A stretch of 64,000 bases of DNA from Erigeron canadensis (GCF_010389155.1 NC_057762.1:8109513-8173512), one strand, 5' to 3'. Counted from the stretch's first letter, positions 24,944-37,008 are shown. A program made the numbers and translations. Notes: generated by a model from the sequence alone, not told the origin.

Positions 24944-25471
24944 GAGAAAATCACGTGATTAGCCAAATTTCATTGTGATTATATCAAATTAGCCAAGTTT
25001 TTTTGGATTTTCAAAAAATAGTCAACAAAATCGCAATAATTTGACAAAATCGCAATGAGAACATCAAAATCGCAACAAGATTCTACAAAATCGTAATAAG
25101 ATTATGAAGAATCGCAACAAGATTATGAGAATCGCAACGAGATTCTGAAAATCGCAATGCGATTCTTCTGCATAATCTTTATGAGATCCTGCATAATCTC
25201 TATGAGATCCTGCATAATCTCTATGAGATTTTCTGCACACGAGATTATCATAATCGCATATAGATTCTCATAATCGCATTGCGATTCTTAGAATCTCGTA
25301 GCGATTTTACAAAATCTGATTGCAATTTTGAAGTTCTCATTGCGATTTTGTAGATTTCATTGCGATTTTGTTAGTTTATTACGATTTTGTTGGTTATTTT
25401 ATGAAAATCCAAAAAATTTTGGCTAATTTGATACAATCGCAATGAAATCTGGCTAATCATGTGATTTTCTC
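24944..25471. mobile_element. Mutator-type foldback MITE with AATCGCAAT array
   Basis: A 528-bp element starts GAGAAAATCACGTGATTAGC and ends with its inverse (GGCTAATCATGTGATTTTCTC). It is flanked by a perfect 9-bp duplication TAAATGTTA (24935-24943 and 25472-25480), the Mutator length. The arms continue inward about 90 bp with few differences. The centre is filled with about 20 variants of AAAATCGCAATGAGATT in both orientations, plus three direct copies of CTGCATAATCTNTATGAGAT. No coding capacity. Confidence 0.9.
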
Positions 25472-25646
25472 TAAATGTTATACTAATTAGGCTATCTGGG
25501 GATAATCTTTAACTTATGTACATGGTCTAACTTTTTCAAAAATTAGTACTCTTAAATCTAAAACAAATCAATTTGGGCCTTCCATGAAAAACAGGCCGGG
25601 CCTGCACAACTCACTCATGAACTCATCAGTCATCACTCATCACATG

Positions 25647-25656
25647 TATATAAATA
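25647..25656 (+). promoter_or_regulatory. TATA box of the SNF12-like gene
   Basis: ATGTATATAAATATATTC lies about 350 bases upstream of the start codon. The intervening leader contains two TTAGGGTTTT telo-box motifs (near 25882 and 25986), frequent in promoters and leaders of plant housekeeping genes. The leader may contain an intron. Confidence 0.55.
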
Positions 25657-26008
25657 TATTCACATTTCACAAAACTAAAAATAAAAATAAAAAAGACAAA
25701 AAAAATAAAAAATCAAACAAAGTCTCAGACATTTCAACGTGAAAAAGCTTCTGCAACTCTACTTACCAAGAATTCGTCGCTGCTGCTGCAGCTACCAATT
25801 CCTATTTCATTGTTTGTGCTCTCAATTCTCCCTTTTTTTTTCATTTCCTATTAGTTTCTATATTTTATTATGTTTTCAGAATTAGGGTTTTATCTTAATT
25901 TTAGTCAATTTCTCATTTTTTAGGTTCTGTTTCATCATATATCATATATAAATATAATAGTTATAATATATATATATATATAAGAATTAGGGTTTTTTGT
26001 TTACAAGT

Positions 26009-28260
26009 ATGAATAACAATAGCAATAATATGAATAACCCCCCTAAAAACAATGCCCATTTTGGAAACCCTAACACCCATCTCCACCCACAATCCCAATC
26101 TCAACAACCGACCGGCTCGTCTTTTGCGAGCCAGTTCCAGCTTTCGCAGTACGCTGCGGCCCATGCCCATGCCCAGGCCATAGCTCAGGCCCAGTCTAAA
26201 GCTCAGGCTCAAGCTCTAGCCCAAGCTCAAGTGAATCAAGCACAGTATCATGCCCAGTTACAGGCCGGGAATCAAGGGATGTCGGTTAATCAATCGCATC
26301 CACATGGGCTTGGGCATTTCTCGGGTAACTCGTCTGCGTTTCCCGGGTCGGGTAATGTTGGAATGATTAAACGGGGTATGGTTCAGAAGCCGGTTGGAAG
26401 ACCACCTGGGGTGTCGAATGCGAATACGGTTTCTCCAATGAGGATGATGGAGCTTACCCCCGGTCAACGTAATAAAAAGAAACAGAAGCTTCCTGAGAAG
26501 CAGTTGTTGGAACGGGTGGCGAGGATTTTACCGCAGTCAGCTCTTTATACGGAGCTTGTAGAGTTTGAGTCGCGTGTGGATGCTGCTTTAGCGAGAAAGA
26601 AGATGGATATTCAAGATGCGATTAAGAACCCTCCTTGTATTCAGAAAACGCTAAGGATTTATGTGTTTAATACTTTTGCTAATCAAGATCGGAAAATTCC
26701 TGCGAAGCCTAATGAGGAGCCGCCTAGTTGGACAATGAAGATAATAGGTAGAATCTTGGAAGAGGGTTTGGATCCTGATCAAGCTGGGATCATGCAGACG
26801 TCGAACCCCTTGTACCCAAAGTTTTCAGCTTTCTTTAAGAGGGTTACTATTTCGTTGGACCAGAGACTGTATCCTGATAATCATATGATCGTGTGGGATA
26901 GTGCTAGAACGCCTACACCTCATGAAGGGTTTGAGGTGAAAAGGAAAGGGGATAAAGAATTTAATGCAAATATACGGCTGGAAATGAATTACGTGCCTGA
27001 AAAATACAAGCTTTCTGCAGCTCTGATGGAAGTTCTGGGAATTGAAGTGGATACTCGCTCAAGAATTATCGCTGCTATTTGGCATTATGTGAAGGCTAGG
27101 AAGTTGCAGAATGCAGATGACCCTTCTTATTTTAATTGCGATCCAGCACTTAAAAAGGTATTTGGGGAAGATAAGATGAAGTTTACCTTCGTTTCTCAAA
27201 AGATTTCACAGCATTTATCTCCACCACAGCCTATCCATTTGGAGCACAAGATCAAACTTTCGGGAAATAGTCCAGCCGGAAATGCATGTTATGATGTGTT
27301 GGTGGATGTTCCGTTTCCGGTACAAAGGGAATTGAATGCTTTATTGGCTACCACTGAGAAAGCCAAAGAGATTGAAGCCTGTGATGAGGCGATTTGTACC
27401 TCAATTAGGAAGATTAATGAGCATCGTAAACGACGAGCTTTCTTTCTTGGGTTTAGTCAGTCACCTGTCGAGTTTATCGATGCTTTGATTGAATCTCAAG
27501 GAAGAGATCTGAAGATTGCCGCAGGGGAAACAAGTCGTAACCCCGAAAAAGAACACCGTGCAGAGTTCTATAATCAACCATGGTATGTTTACTTTTTCTT
27601 TTCGCCTTTTAAGTATGGTTTAGTTTTCACCCTTAAAGTTGCAGGACTTGATATGTGGTAATATTTGTGGTGCTACTTTATGTGCTAGGATATCGACTGT
27701 AATTAACATTGGTACTTTTGTGTTTTGAGTTGCTAGTTTTTGAGGGTTTTCTTAAACATATCCCTAAGGGCTATCGTTAAGAGATTAACGTTTATCACCT
27801 TATTCATATATGATCAAATGTCTTTTATGTGATAAGATACATATCGGTAATGAGGATTTTACAACTACAGGATGGCTTGTAGTGTGATAATTGTAATGAG
27901 AAGTATCTATTTAACCATGGCAGTTAAAGCTATGTAAAGTAAAGCCCCGTCTCTAAATCGAATGTGTACCGTTGTAATCTGGGCATAATGCTAAATGCTG
28001 TCATTAATGTGAGTACAGTTTTTGTGGAACAGCGTTGCTTTCTTTTGATCTCCTAGGTGCTTCACATGCTTGCATTTTAACCATATTCCTACATTAGTCC
28101 TTTTTTGGAACAATATAATGTTATCTGCAGTGGTGAACACTCATATCACATGCCTCATATCTAATGCATATGTATTTTTTGGTCGATGTGTAGGGTTGAA
28201 GATGCAGTCATCCGTTACCTGAATCGCAGGCCAGCTAAAGTTGTCAATGGAAGTACATAA
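26009..28260 (+). CDS. SNF12-like (CHC1/SWP73): SWI/SNF complex component SNF12/BAF60 homologue (SWIB domain)
   Basis: Exon 1 is 26009-27582 and exon 2 is 28194-28260. The GT/AG join restores a tryptophan codon ([14 protein letters not shown]), giving 1641 nt and 546 residues, near the 534 of Arabidopsis CHC1. The N-terminus is Asn-, Gln- and Ala-rich, with [20 protein letters not shown] near 50-70. A basic [20 protein letters not shown] stretch starts the conserved BAF60 core. The SWIB fold lies near 333-405 ([16 protein letters not shown]...). The protein is expected in the nucleus as an accessory subunit of ATP-dependent chromatin remodellers. A frame open from TTG at 25997 adds four residues, but TTG is not a normal plant start; ATG 26009 is used. 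Reading into the intron gives a stop at 27661. Confidence 0.95.
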
Positions 28261-29717
28261 ACCTCCCAGAAAGTAAACAGCTGAATGAAAAGCGAATAGT
28301 TTTTTTTAATATGATGCTCAATGTGATTTTGTGTATCATTAGTTATTAGATTCAGTCATTAAATATGGAGTTGGATGATAGACCGAAGGTGTAGCTTAAA
28401 AGCCACCGTATGAAACTTAAAAACATTTAACATCTGGGTGTATTTTGTAGTTTGTTGTTAAATTTATATTGTACAAGGGGGTGATAGATCCCAGTGATAT
28501 GGAGTTTATTCGGATGCTCATATAAATTAATCCCAACCATATCTATCTTGAATAGCTATTCCAACCTTGATTGTTTGTGAGATTATCTATGTGAAACCAA
28601 CTGAAAATGCATCTTTGTTTCTGAGCTTATTTTTACTCGAATACTTGACTCATTTTGTTTGGGTTTAGAACATGCGGATCACAATTACTTTTTACCGGGA
28701 GCTCCAAATGTGCTAAAACTCACCCTGGAAGGCACCTTTTTCCCCGCCCCCCACACCCTAACACGTCACCTTTTTCCATGTCATGTTATTTAACCCAAGG
28801 TAAAATAGAACACGAGTCCCCCACCCTAGATGGCGTCTGCTTTCCACATACCCTAATGCATCCAACCCGAACCACCTGATCCCACAATGCTAGATGCACA
28901 CAATAAGTTTATTGGAATTTGTACAATGCTAAAATTATTAGGTATTCTTAGAATTACGAAACCTGCAACTGTGATAAGATACACTAGAATAGTAGAATAG
29001 TCTTGTTAACTATAGCCTATGCGTTGTTATTGACTTTTCTATCATCAGTTTAGGCTTCCCAAAAGATGTGTCTATAATTAGCAGCGACTTAATTCAGCCG
29101 ATTAGAACATGTCCTCATATACCCTCATTATTAGAACCCAAATCTGCTCTCAAAACCAAAAGTAAAAAGAACCTACACTAATGTCATAAATACTCGTGAC
29201 ATTCTATAGGGGTGCATCTGCTTTTGGTACAAAGTTGAAACAATCAGATTTAACTAATACAAAGTGCACCCTCATGTGAATTGCAACTCACATGCTTCTC
29301 AGTTGTTTATCCATTGTGCAGGTCAATCGTCAGAACAAAGAATACTTGCCTTGTGACTGAAGGTACTGTCGTGTCTTATTTCATCAATCTCCATAGAAGA
29401 CAAACTTAAGAGCATTATTGGTACATTCCAACATGCATGAACATGTAAACCAGATCCTTTTGGTTGGCAAGAATAACTGACATGTGGTTGGATAATTAAC
29501 CAAACCCCCATGTGATTGTGTAACCACTTTCAAATATATAATACACAACCAACCAGGACCACCAAATGAACATAATCATAGCACCATATTTGATATATTG
29601 TCAATCTTTGTCATTACACAATAGTGATAACTTAACTTGTTCATGACAGCTATTTAAAGATAACGCAAAGCTAACGACATAATTCATTTTCACACAAATG
29701 GCATGGATCCTTAACAT
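28261..29717. other. 3' UTR of SNF12-like gene and convergent spacer
   Basis: The first few hundred bases should be 3' UTR. No second gene, transposon terminus or RNA gene recognised. Confidence 0.4.
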
Positions 29718-29723
29718 TTTATT
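29718..29723 (-). terminator. Poly(A) signal AATAAA of the DCD gene
   Basis: AATAAA on the minus strand, about 170 bases after the stop codon of the DCD-domain gene. Confidence 0.55.
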
Positions 29724-29893
29724 CGTCAACTGGCCACATTTGCAGTCCAGCTACCCCCACAAAACAACTTCACTCAAGCTTGCGCTTATACGGAAGCTCC
29801 ATGAAGAAAATGCTGCTTAAAAACCTACAACACTTGCACATTATAACCACTAACACATCTTGCTTTTATGCTCAGGCTATTGGCAACTCAAAC

Positions 29894-31596
29894 TTAAACT
29901 CCATTCTGTTCGCAAAGGTCTAGCAAGTCCAAGGTCTGCAATTATAGCATCAACACAAACGCATGAGCAGTGAGATTCAAGTAGGATATACATAATAACA
30001 TGTACTTTTCTAGCAATACCATACCTCAGGGATTGATAGTTCAAGGCGAAACTTAGGACCATCATAGTGATGCAAGACTGGCCTGAAAGAATCTTCCTCC
30101 AATGCTTTGCAGACCTTCCTTATACGGATTCTCACCTATTTGAGTAAATAATAATTAAATGACATAAAAGAGACAGACAGATGCCATGATGCATCAGAAT
30201 CCTCATCGATAACTAGTAAAACCAGATGATCACATCACATATTATACCTGGGCAGGGAACCTGGATTCGCCTTTACACTTCTTGTCCTCCCAAGCAGTGG
30301 GATCAATGTTGGAACCACCAAAAGTTGTTGCCTGCATAAGATAATTCAAGATATAAACGCAAAGACAAATATACTCTTAACAAGATAATTCAAGATAATT
30401 CAATGTTGGAACACAAAGTAAAATACGACATGCTACTACGACCTCCTCTCTTAACAAATTCATCAAGACAAATATACTCTTATGACCTTCCACAAAAAGA
30501 ACAATGACGACATAATCCCACAACCTATTTTCTGATAATCCTTAAACACTTAAAGGCAATCACAAACTTATGACCCTATGAAGTAATGAAAGTAACTTTT
30601 AAAAGTCTGTATAATCTCCAAAGAAATCTGTAAGATCAAATTTTTAGACTTGCCAACACCTAAACTGCACATGACAGTAAATAAATGTTCACAAAGTTTT
30701 ACTATCTAAAGACAAGTGACCCTTAGGACGACAAAATAGTAGAACACATTGATGAAGAAACACACCTCAAAAATACCATGTAGCTGATGGGTGGTATAGT
30801 TGTAAAGAAACAATGGTAACCCAGGTGTAATTGCTCGAACAGAGTCTCTGTATCTTGGTGGCAAACCTGCACATAAATAATCAGAATCGCAAAGTTTACT
30901 GCATAGCATAAAAGATGATAACTTTTTTGGCAGAGACCGCAAACACAAAGAACACTAAATCATGTTTTTGCATATCAACATAAACTTTAAAAAAAATAGT
31001 TGAGAATAAGAATTACCAAAAAGCTGCCTCTTCAAATCCTCCTGCATAGTGTCATTGTTACAAACAAAGATATATCCACCAAGAACCTCATCCCTAGGAA
31101 GCGTCTCAGCCGCAGGCAAAGTCTTGAATCTCTTATCTGCAGCATTGTTATTGTTATTATTATCGTTGTTATTTCCATTATGATTGCTGCTAATATTAAC
31201 CTCCTTGTTCTGACCGTTTCCCGGATACTTTCCACTAATCATATTCTCCATAATCCTATCATTCCCCTTCTGATACACAACAGCATTCGTGTTATACAAA
31301 CCATTCCTCATCGAACTCTTGTTCAAACTCTCAGTCATCTTCATATCAAGATTCAAATTCATCATGTTAAAGTTCAAGTTTTCGAATTTGTTTTCTTCTT
31401 GATACCCTACTACATTCTCTCTAACCCTTCCATCTAGAGTCATTTTCGATAAATCCAAATTGTTTCTCCGTTCTCCCTTTGACCTCGTCTGTTCAGCCAA
31501 CCTTGACGCTGCCGCATACCACTTTTGATCCTCGGATACCTTCAATTGCCCTCGTAGTTCGTCCCCTAACTGCCAGTAGCTCTGCATATTCTCCAT
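29894..31596 (-). CDS. NRP-like: Asn-rich DCD-domain protein, NRP/B2 type
   Basis: Coding exons in transcript order: 31596-31017, 30866-30766, 30331-30248, 30135-30025, 29935-29894. They total 918 nt, 305 residues plus stop, all with GT/AG introns. The start MENMQSYWQLGDELRG and the following KVSEDQKWYAAASRLAEQ match soybean-type N-rich proteins. An Asn run lies before the DCD (Development and Cell Death) domain, which fills the C-terminal part from GGYIFVCNNDTM through LPPRYRD, LFLYNYTTHQLHGIFE, ESRFPAQVRIRIRK and HHYDGPKFRLELSIPE. In the known family these proteins link ER stress and osmotic stress to programmed cell death. No membrane segment is seen; family members are reported with membranes or ER, which the sequence alone does not show. 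Confidence 0.93.
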
Positions 31597-31619
31597 CCTT
31601 CAAAACCAATAAAATCTCT

Positions 31620-31923
31620 CTCTTTAGCTAGCACATCAATGCATATACACCAATAATCATATTATATATATGTATACACACACACACATATATACATACA
31701 GTGATTTATAATGTTAGAGCATAGTCTTGGGTTCAAGATACACAAGAATTGTCGGAAAAGGGGTTCCGGGATACCCTGTTTACACCCGAGTCAAAGACTC
31801 GCCTTTCCCGGAAAACTTGAACAGAAAAACCTTATCCTTTTACCCATCTAAACAAAATATTAAAGAATTCAGCCATTCTAGCCTAAAGTCAACATAAGGC
31901 AGCAGATCACAAGACTGTAAAAT

Positions 31924-31964
<41 letters not shown>

Positions 31965-32127
31965 GGAATATGTACACATATATTGGCAACAATACATATA
32001 CAAATATAAATACAATTAAAACATTAAAAAGAACAGATAAACAAGACCTTAATAAATTTGTGAAGTAAATCGAAATAAATTATAATAAAATAGATGGAAA
32101 AAAAATATAAAAAAAATAAAGGTGTAC
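31620..32127 (-). other. Probable 5' UTR intron of the DCD gene
   Basis: On the minus strand CTCATTCAG is followed by GTACACC with a donor at 32127, between the TATA box and the ATG. The acceptor lies shortly before the ATG, near 31600-31640, but several AG sites are possible. The putative intron holds TA and CA microsatellites (31672-31690, 31938-31965). Confidence 0.5.
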
Positions 32128-32232
32128 CTGAATGAGTAGCGAAAAAAGGATCTAACAGATGGAGAAAATAAAAATTAGTCTGTGTTGATCACTTCAAATG
32201 TTAGATACGAAATAAAACCCTAGATTTTGGGG

Positions 32233-32241
32233 CTTTATATA
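32233..32241 (-). promoter_or_regulatory. TATA box of the DCD gene
   Basis: The minus strand reads ATATATAAAGCCCC. It is followed 10-20 bases downstream by CTAGGGTTTTA, a telo-box-like motif. It lies about 100 bases before the putative 5' UTR donor at 32127. Confidence 0.6.
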
Positions 32242-32756
32242 TTACGAGTATTATTATAAGTAATGAAAGTGATAAAAGTAAATTAATAAAAACGTTACCT
32301 TTTATTTATTTATTTTTATTTTTATCTACCAATATATATATAACAAGGTGATAAATTCATTCATAAACAAACAAGAACCTTTGGATGGATTTCATCTTTG
32401 ATTTAGAGTCATTAAATCAAATTTAATTATTTTATCTTTTTTAAATGACAATATTAATACTTATACTTTTATGATTATACAAAAAATACCCCTTGTCACT
32501 GCACTTGTGTTTTAACGTTTTGTTCGAATAGTTTAGTTATACACTAAAATTTCTAAGCAATTTAATTGTCAATCTATATATTCCAATAAAATAATAGTCA
32601 GCATATATTAATTGAAATATTTGAGATATGTTTCATTTAAAATATATAGATCAACTTTCTATAAAAATAGTAAGCTACTTCCTCCGTCTCATCAAAAGTG
32701 TCCACTTTTGAATTTTTAAAGTCTTTGTCTCGCAACTTTGACCTTAAATATTCAGG

Positions 32757-33556
32757 TTAAAAAGTGGGTGGTTTAGGTTTTGGTGATCTACATACTCTTA
32801 ATTTAGCATTGATATGTACAAATTGATATATGACATGTGGTTCAAAATCTGAATTATGTTAGGTTTAAAATCATCAATGTAATTCATGGTTCTGAGAGTA
32901 TGCGTTCATGTATAAAACAAATGGTAATAATATATGGGCAAATAAATGTTCCTCATTCTCTGAGGCACATTCGATTGCTAGCCCCCTTAAGATGTTATTA
33001 AAAAACAGTTGGGAGTGAAAATAAGACAAGATTCACCAAATTGGAGTGAGACTCCATCCAAGGTTATATTTCAAAAATTTTGCAAAGTTATTATATAATA
33101 AAATCTAAACTCAATACTAATGCGTTGTCTATGATATATTCTAACTCGGTAATTCAAAGTATTTAGGATATATTATTTTTCTCTTTCGATTGATAAAGAT
33201 CACAACTTTATTTTTTTTGTGGAAGGGGTAAGGGGGGGGGGTCGAACTCGGAAAAGGTAATGGATCTATTAGAAGGCAATTGTCAGGTAAAAAAGTGGGT
33301 GGTTTAGGTTTTGGTGGTCTGGACACTCTCAATTTAGCATTGATATGTACAAATGAATATGACATATGGTTTAAAATCTGAATTACGTGAGGTTTAAAAT
33401 CATCAATGTGATTCGATGTTCTAAGTCTGCGTTCCTGTGTAAACAAATGGTAATAATATATGAAAAAATATATGTTCCTCATTCTCTGAGACACACCCGA
33501 TTGCTAGCCCCCTTAGGATGTTATTAAAGTACAGTTAGGAGTGAAAATAAAACAAG
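32757..33556. repeat. Pair of direct repeats, about 265-275 bp each
   Basis: Segments 32757-33031 and 33290-33556 are clearly homologous. Both start AAGTGGGTGGTTTAGGTTTTGG and end in GTGAAAATAA(G/A)ACAAGATT, with about 15% differences. Neither has TG...CA ends, so they are not obviously LTRs. A CTTCCTCCGTCTCATC just left (32688) resembles a Stowaway terminus. Confidence 0.8.
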
Positions 33557-33668
33557 ATTTTGGAATGTTCATTGGCTTGATGGTGGCAATCTTGCAACTC
33601 AGTTTAGAAGGTTATATGCCTTGACACCATCTAAAGAATGTGTCATGTGTGATATTTTTATGATTTGA
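33555..33668 (+). pseudogene. LINE pol fragment
   Basis: A 37-codon frame reads RFWNVHWLDGG...FRRLYAL and resembles the region between reverse transcriptase and the zinc knuckle in plant LINEs. It stops at TGA near 33666. It adjoins the right direct repeat. Confidence 0.5.
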
Positions 33669-34770
33669 AATGAAAATTCGAATGACATTGAGATATTTGT
33701 GATGATATGGATAAGCAATAACTTTTGCATTGAATAATTTATTTAATCAGTAACACTTAATGAGCAATACAATAAGTGTTTGTGAAATTATCAAGGTAAA
33801 AAAAACAAATGTTAATAAAATGAAATTGAATATTTTAATTTGTTAACTATTAATTAAGAAAATAGTATTTTAGATATATATATAAGTATAAAAATATATT
33901 TACTCGCATATTACGCAGGACAATAATCTATTATATTTATATTATATACTTGTAATTTGTAATATATTTTTGTATTAGATAATTGTATTAGATGAGACAC
34001 TGAGAGGAGAAAATATAGATATTTGTTTAACTTATATATATGAGAATTTGTGGTAGTGTTGAAATGGTCATTATTTGAGTTTAATTACGGTTTTGCCATA
34101 ATATTTGTCAGTATTAGGTGTTGGTTTTATAAAGGAAGGTGAATGACACGCACTGGGTTAAGAGGTTGGGGAACGTTTGTTAGAGGATAAAACATGTGAT
34201 GAATTTAAGTATTGTCGGTAAGATGAATCTGAGCCGTTGGATATTAAAAGGAGTGTGTTTTTGAAATCCATGAATTTTATACTTTTTTGGATTCATGAAT
34301 CGAGAAAAGAAATGTGAATAAGGTAATATTTTTCCAAGCTTTTTAGACATAGAATTTAGTTAAATCCACTTTTTTTCACTAAAGCAACGATAATATCTTC
34401 GATCACAAGTCACAACATATGTTCTTAATCAGCTATCAATCTATGATCGCAACCTTTTATCTTCCTCATTATTCCGGTATTTTTCGATGTCATGTTAAAA
34501 ACTTAAGAAACAGACCACTACACGAACTTTACGACTTACTTCGAGATGTCATAGTACGATATCTCTGTTACAACATCATAGACTAGAATCGTAGTATAGC
34601 TATATGGTAGTATCATCCCCTTTCGTAGTGGTTGATAACGATATTATAACGGACATATATTTGAATTGGACCGATCTAATTGATTTGATTATTCTTTTTG
34701 TTAACTTTACTTTTTCAGCTAACTCAATATAAGTGTTGTTAAAAGATAATATATATATATATATATATAA
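33669..34770. other. AT-rich DNA with a Helitron-like end
   Basis: GCATATTACGCAGGACAATA followed by ATCTATT at 33908-33934 is nearly identical to the terminus at 8721-8745, but here on the plus strand and with CTAT in place of CTAG. CTGAGCCGTTGGAT near 34212 resembles subterminal sequence of the nearby MITEs. No gene. Confidence 0.35.
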
Positions 34771-34957
34771 GGGGATGGGAATATAAGGCTGTCGGGTATT
34801 TAAATTTAGGTGTGGAACACTCACATATTGTTTTTTTAATCCATAAAAATCATGGGGCCCATGCATTTATTCATTAAACAAGAAAAAATAAAATATTATT
34901 ATGTGAGGGGTTTCACACCTAAGCTTAGGTACCGGACAACCTTATATTCCCTTTCCC
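34771..34957. mobile_element. Short (TA)n-flanked MITE
   Basis: A 187-bp element starts GGGGATGGGAATATAAGGC and ends with the inverse (CCTTATATTCCCTTTCCC). The arms are about 60 bp. Both sides are alternating TA. The termini resemble the larger element at 18618-19302. Confidence 0.85.
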
Positions 34958-34997
<40 letters not shown>

Positions 34998-35015
34998 GGG
35001 GGGGGAGAGAGAGGA

Positions 35016-35852
35016 GGGATTATTAGAGAACTCCTAAAAAAAAGAACTCAAGAACTCCTCAATACTCTTGGATCAAAGAAAATGGATGGACAAGATTAAA
35101 AATAAAAAAAACTCCTCTCAACACTAGAGGGCTAACCCTACAACTTCAAACCCTAAACCCTAATGCGTACCGTGTACCCGCTCTAGGGTTTAGGGTTTGA
35201 AGCCCGAGGGTTAGTCATGGTTAGCCGATACCTCGAGCTTCAAATCCTAAACCCTAGAGTGGGAACCCTCATCCGTTTTAGGTTTTTAGGGTTTAACATT
35301 TAAGGTTTAGATTTTCCAGGGTTTTTAGAAAGTAGCTTCCCCCTCGGATTAGAAATTAAGTTTTAGGGTTTAGCATTTAGGGTTTTACAATGCGTACTCA
35401 TCTTTTTTGAACTTTATAAGTAACTTACCCATGTATAGGTTGTACTTACCCATGGGCAGGTTGTACTTACGCATGGGCAGGTTATACAACTCACTACTTC
35501 TAGGTCTTTCCTACACATGTGTAGGTTGTACTTACACATGTGTAGGATGAACGTGATGAAAAAAAAACAAAATTTAAAAAGTCGTCAAAAGTATATCGAA
35601 TCGCATCTCTAATGAAAGAGGACGAAATTTCAAGACTACCCATGCTTATTTTCCGTCTAACGATGTACGGTTTGTGAGATAAAAGTTTTTTAATAATTTA
35701 GATATTTTTTTATTTAATAAGAGGAGAGAGAAAGAGAGTGTTGGACAACTTTTTTAATAATGACAAACATGCCCTTCCTGATCTTGATGAATGAAGGGCT
35801 GAGATTGGTTCTCGCGTTCTTTTTTTTAGTGGTTTCCAAAATAACCCACCCC
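35016..35852. mobile_element. (TA)n-flanked foldback A, with telomere-like repeats
   Basis: The left end GGGATTATTAGAGAACTCC followed by AAAGAACTC is matched inverted at the right end by GAACGCGAGAACC-type sequence (plus strand: GGTTCTCGCGTTC ... AATAACCCACCCC). The right half from about 35500 is homologous to the arms of foldback B (35871-36466), with CATCGTTAGACG and TTTCGTCCTCTTTCATTAGA shared. The centre has TTTAGGG-type repeats and several TACACATGTGTA palindromes. Confidence 0.75.
35130..35400. repeat. Degenerate telomere-like (CCCTAAA) repeats
   Basis: AACCCTAAACCCTAA near 35153 and about eight further GGGTTTAG-type units in both orientations over 250 bases. They lie inside foldback A and are too degenerate and mixed in direction to be a true internal telomere. 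Confidence 0.7.
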
Positions 35853-35870
35853 TATATATATATATATATA

Positions 35871-36466
35871 GGGGTGGGTTATTTTGAGAACCATCAAAAA
35901 AAAAAGAACACGAGAACCAATCTGGGCCACACATCTCATCTCCTTTTTTCTCTCTCATCACTTTCATCCAAATTTTTCAAAACATTCTATCTCACAAACC
36001 GTGCATCGTTAGACGAAAAAAAAACCATGGGTAGTCTTAAAATTTCGTCCTCTTTCATTAGAGATGCGACTTGATATACTTTTGACAAACTTTTAAATTT
36101 CAAAAATTTTTTTTTTTTCGAATTTTTTTTTTTACCTGCACATGTGTAGGATGTGTATGATGTATACCCTACACATGTCCTGCACATGTGTAGGATTATC
36201 GCTAAAAAAAAATTAAAAAAAAAATCAAAATTTAAAAGTTTGTCAAAAGTATATCAAGTCGCATCTTTAATGAAAGAGCACGAAATTTTAAGACTATCCA
36301 TGCTTTTTTTTTCATTTAACGATGTACGGTTTGTAAGATAAAACCATTTGAATGAATTGGGTGAAAATGAGGAGAGAGAAAATTAAATATCATCAAGATC
36401 AAAATCAATGGCCAGGATTGGTTCTCGCGTTCTTTTTTTTTAAGGGTTCTCAAACTAACTTTCCTC
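35871..36466. mobile_element. (TA)n-flanked foldback B, near-complete palindrome
   Basis: The left arm (35871 to about 36130) and the right arm (about 36200-36466) are inverted copies over some 260 bases, including GAGAACCAATC/GATTGGTTCTC, AACCGTGCATCGTTAGACG and TTCGTCCTCTTTCATTAGAG. The short centre carries CTGCACATGTGTAGG palindromes. The element is bounded on both sides by (TA)n and sits only about 18 bases of TA from foldback A. Confidence 0.85.
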
Positions 36467-37005
36467 TATATATATATATATATGTCGAGTATATAAATAC
36501 TGTTAGATCTTTCGACTCATATTTACCCGTTATATCTATAGTGAAAAGAAATTCTTGCAAGACCACCCTCATAGTCGGTCCTGCATGAGGGCAGTTAGGG
36601 CTATTGTCCTTAGCATCATATTTACGAGGGGCAGAGTATTTATACTCTTATCAAATGTGGCCATGTATAATGTAGAATTTTCCAACTGATAGCATGAATT
36701 TTGGGAGAGAAAAAACATAAACTAATGAAAAAATATAGCTTTTTCCACCTCCTATACTTTAATATACACGGAATGCTAACTTAAACCACTCTCAAATTTT
36801 AAATTAACATTTTAATTGTGATTTATAAGTATTAAATCTAATGTAATGTAATGAAATATCATGAAAAGTGAATTCCACCTGAAATTAATTACTTAATTAA
36901 TTAATGACCAATTTATAATTGATTATGAATAACTACAATCAATTGTCTCTAGCAAAATATCTATGTTATTAATATACCCAAGAATATATTTAAAAATGAG
37001 ATTTC
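36467..37005. other. AT-rich intergenic DNA
   Basis: Starts with (TA)n. No gene or element ends recognised. Confidence 0.35.
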
Positions 37006-37008
37006 TAA

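Noticed and set aside
25997..26008. Upstream in-frame start giving MFTS before the SNF12-like protein
   Set aside because: The codon at 25997 is TTG. The first ATG is at 26009, and plant genes rarely start at TTG.
32757..33556. LTR pair of a small TRIM retrotransposon
   Set aside because: No TG/CA ends, primer site, purine tract or target-site duplication.
35130..35400. True internal telomere or chromosome-fusion site
   Set aside because: Units are degenerate, few and in both orientations, and they lie wholly inside a foldback element.
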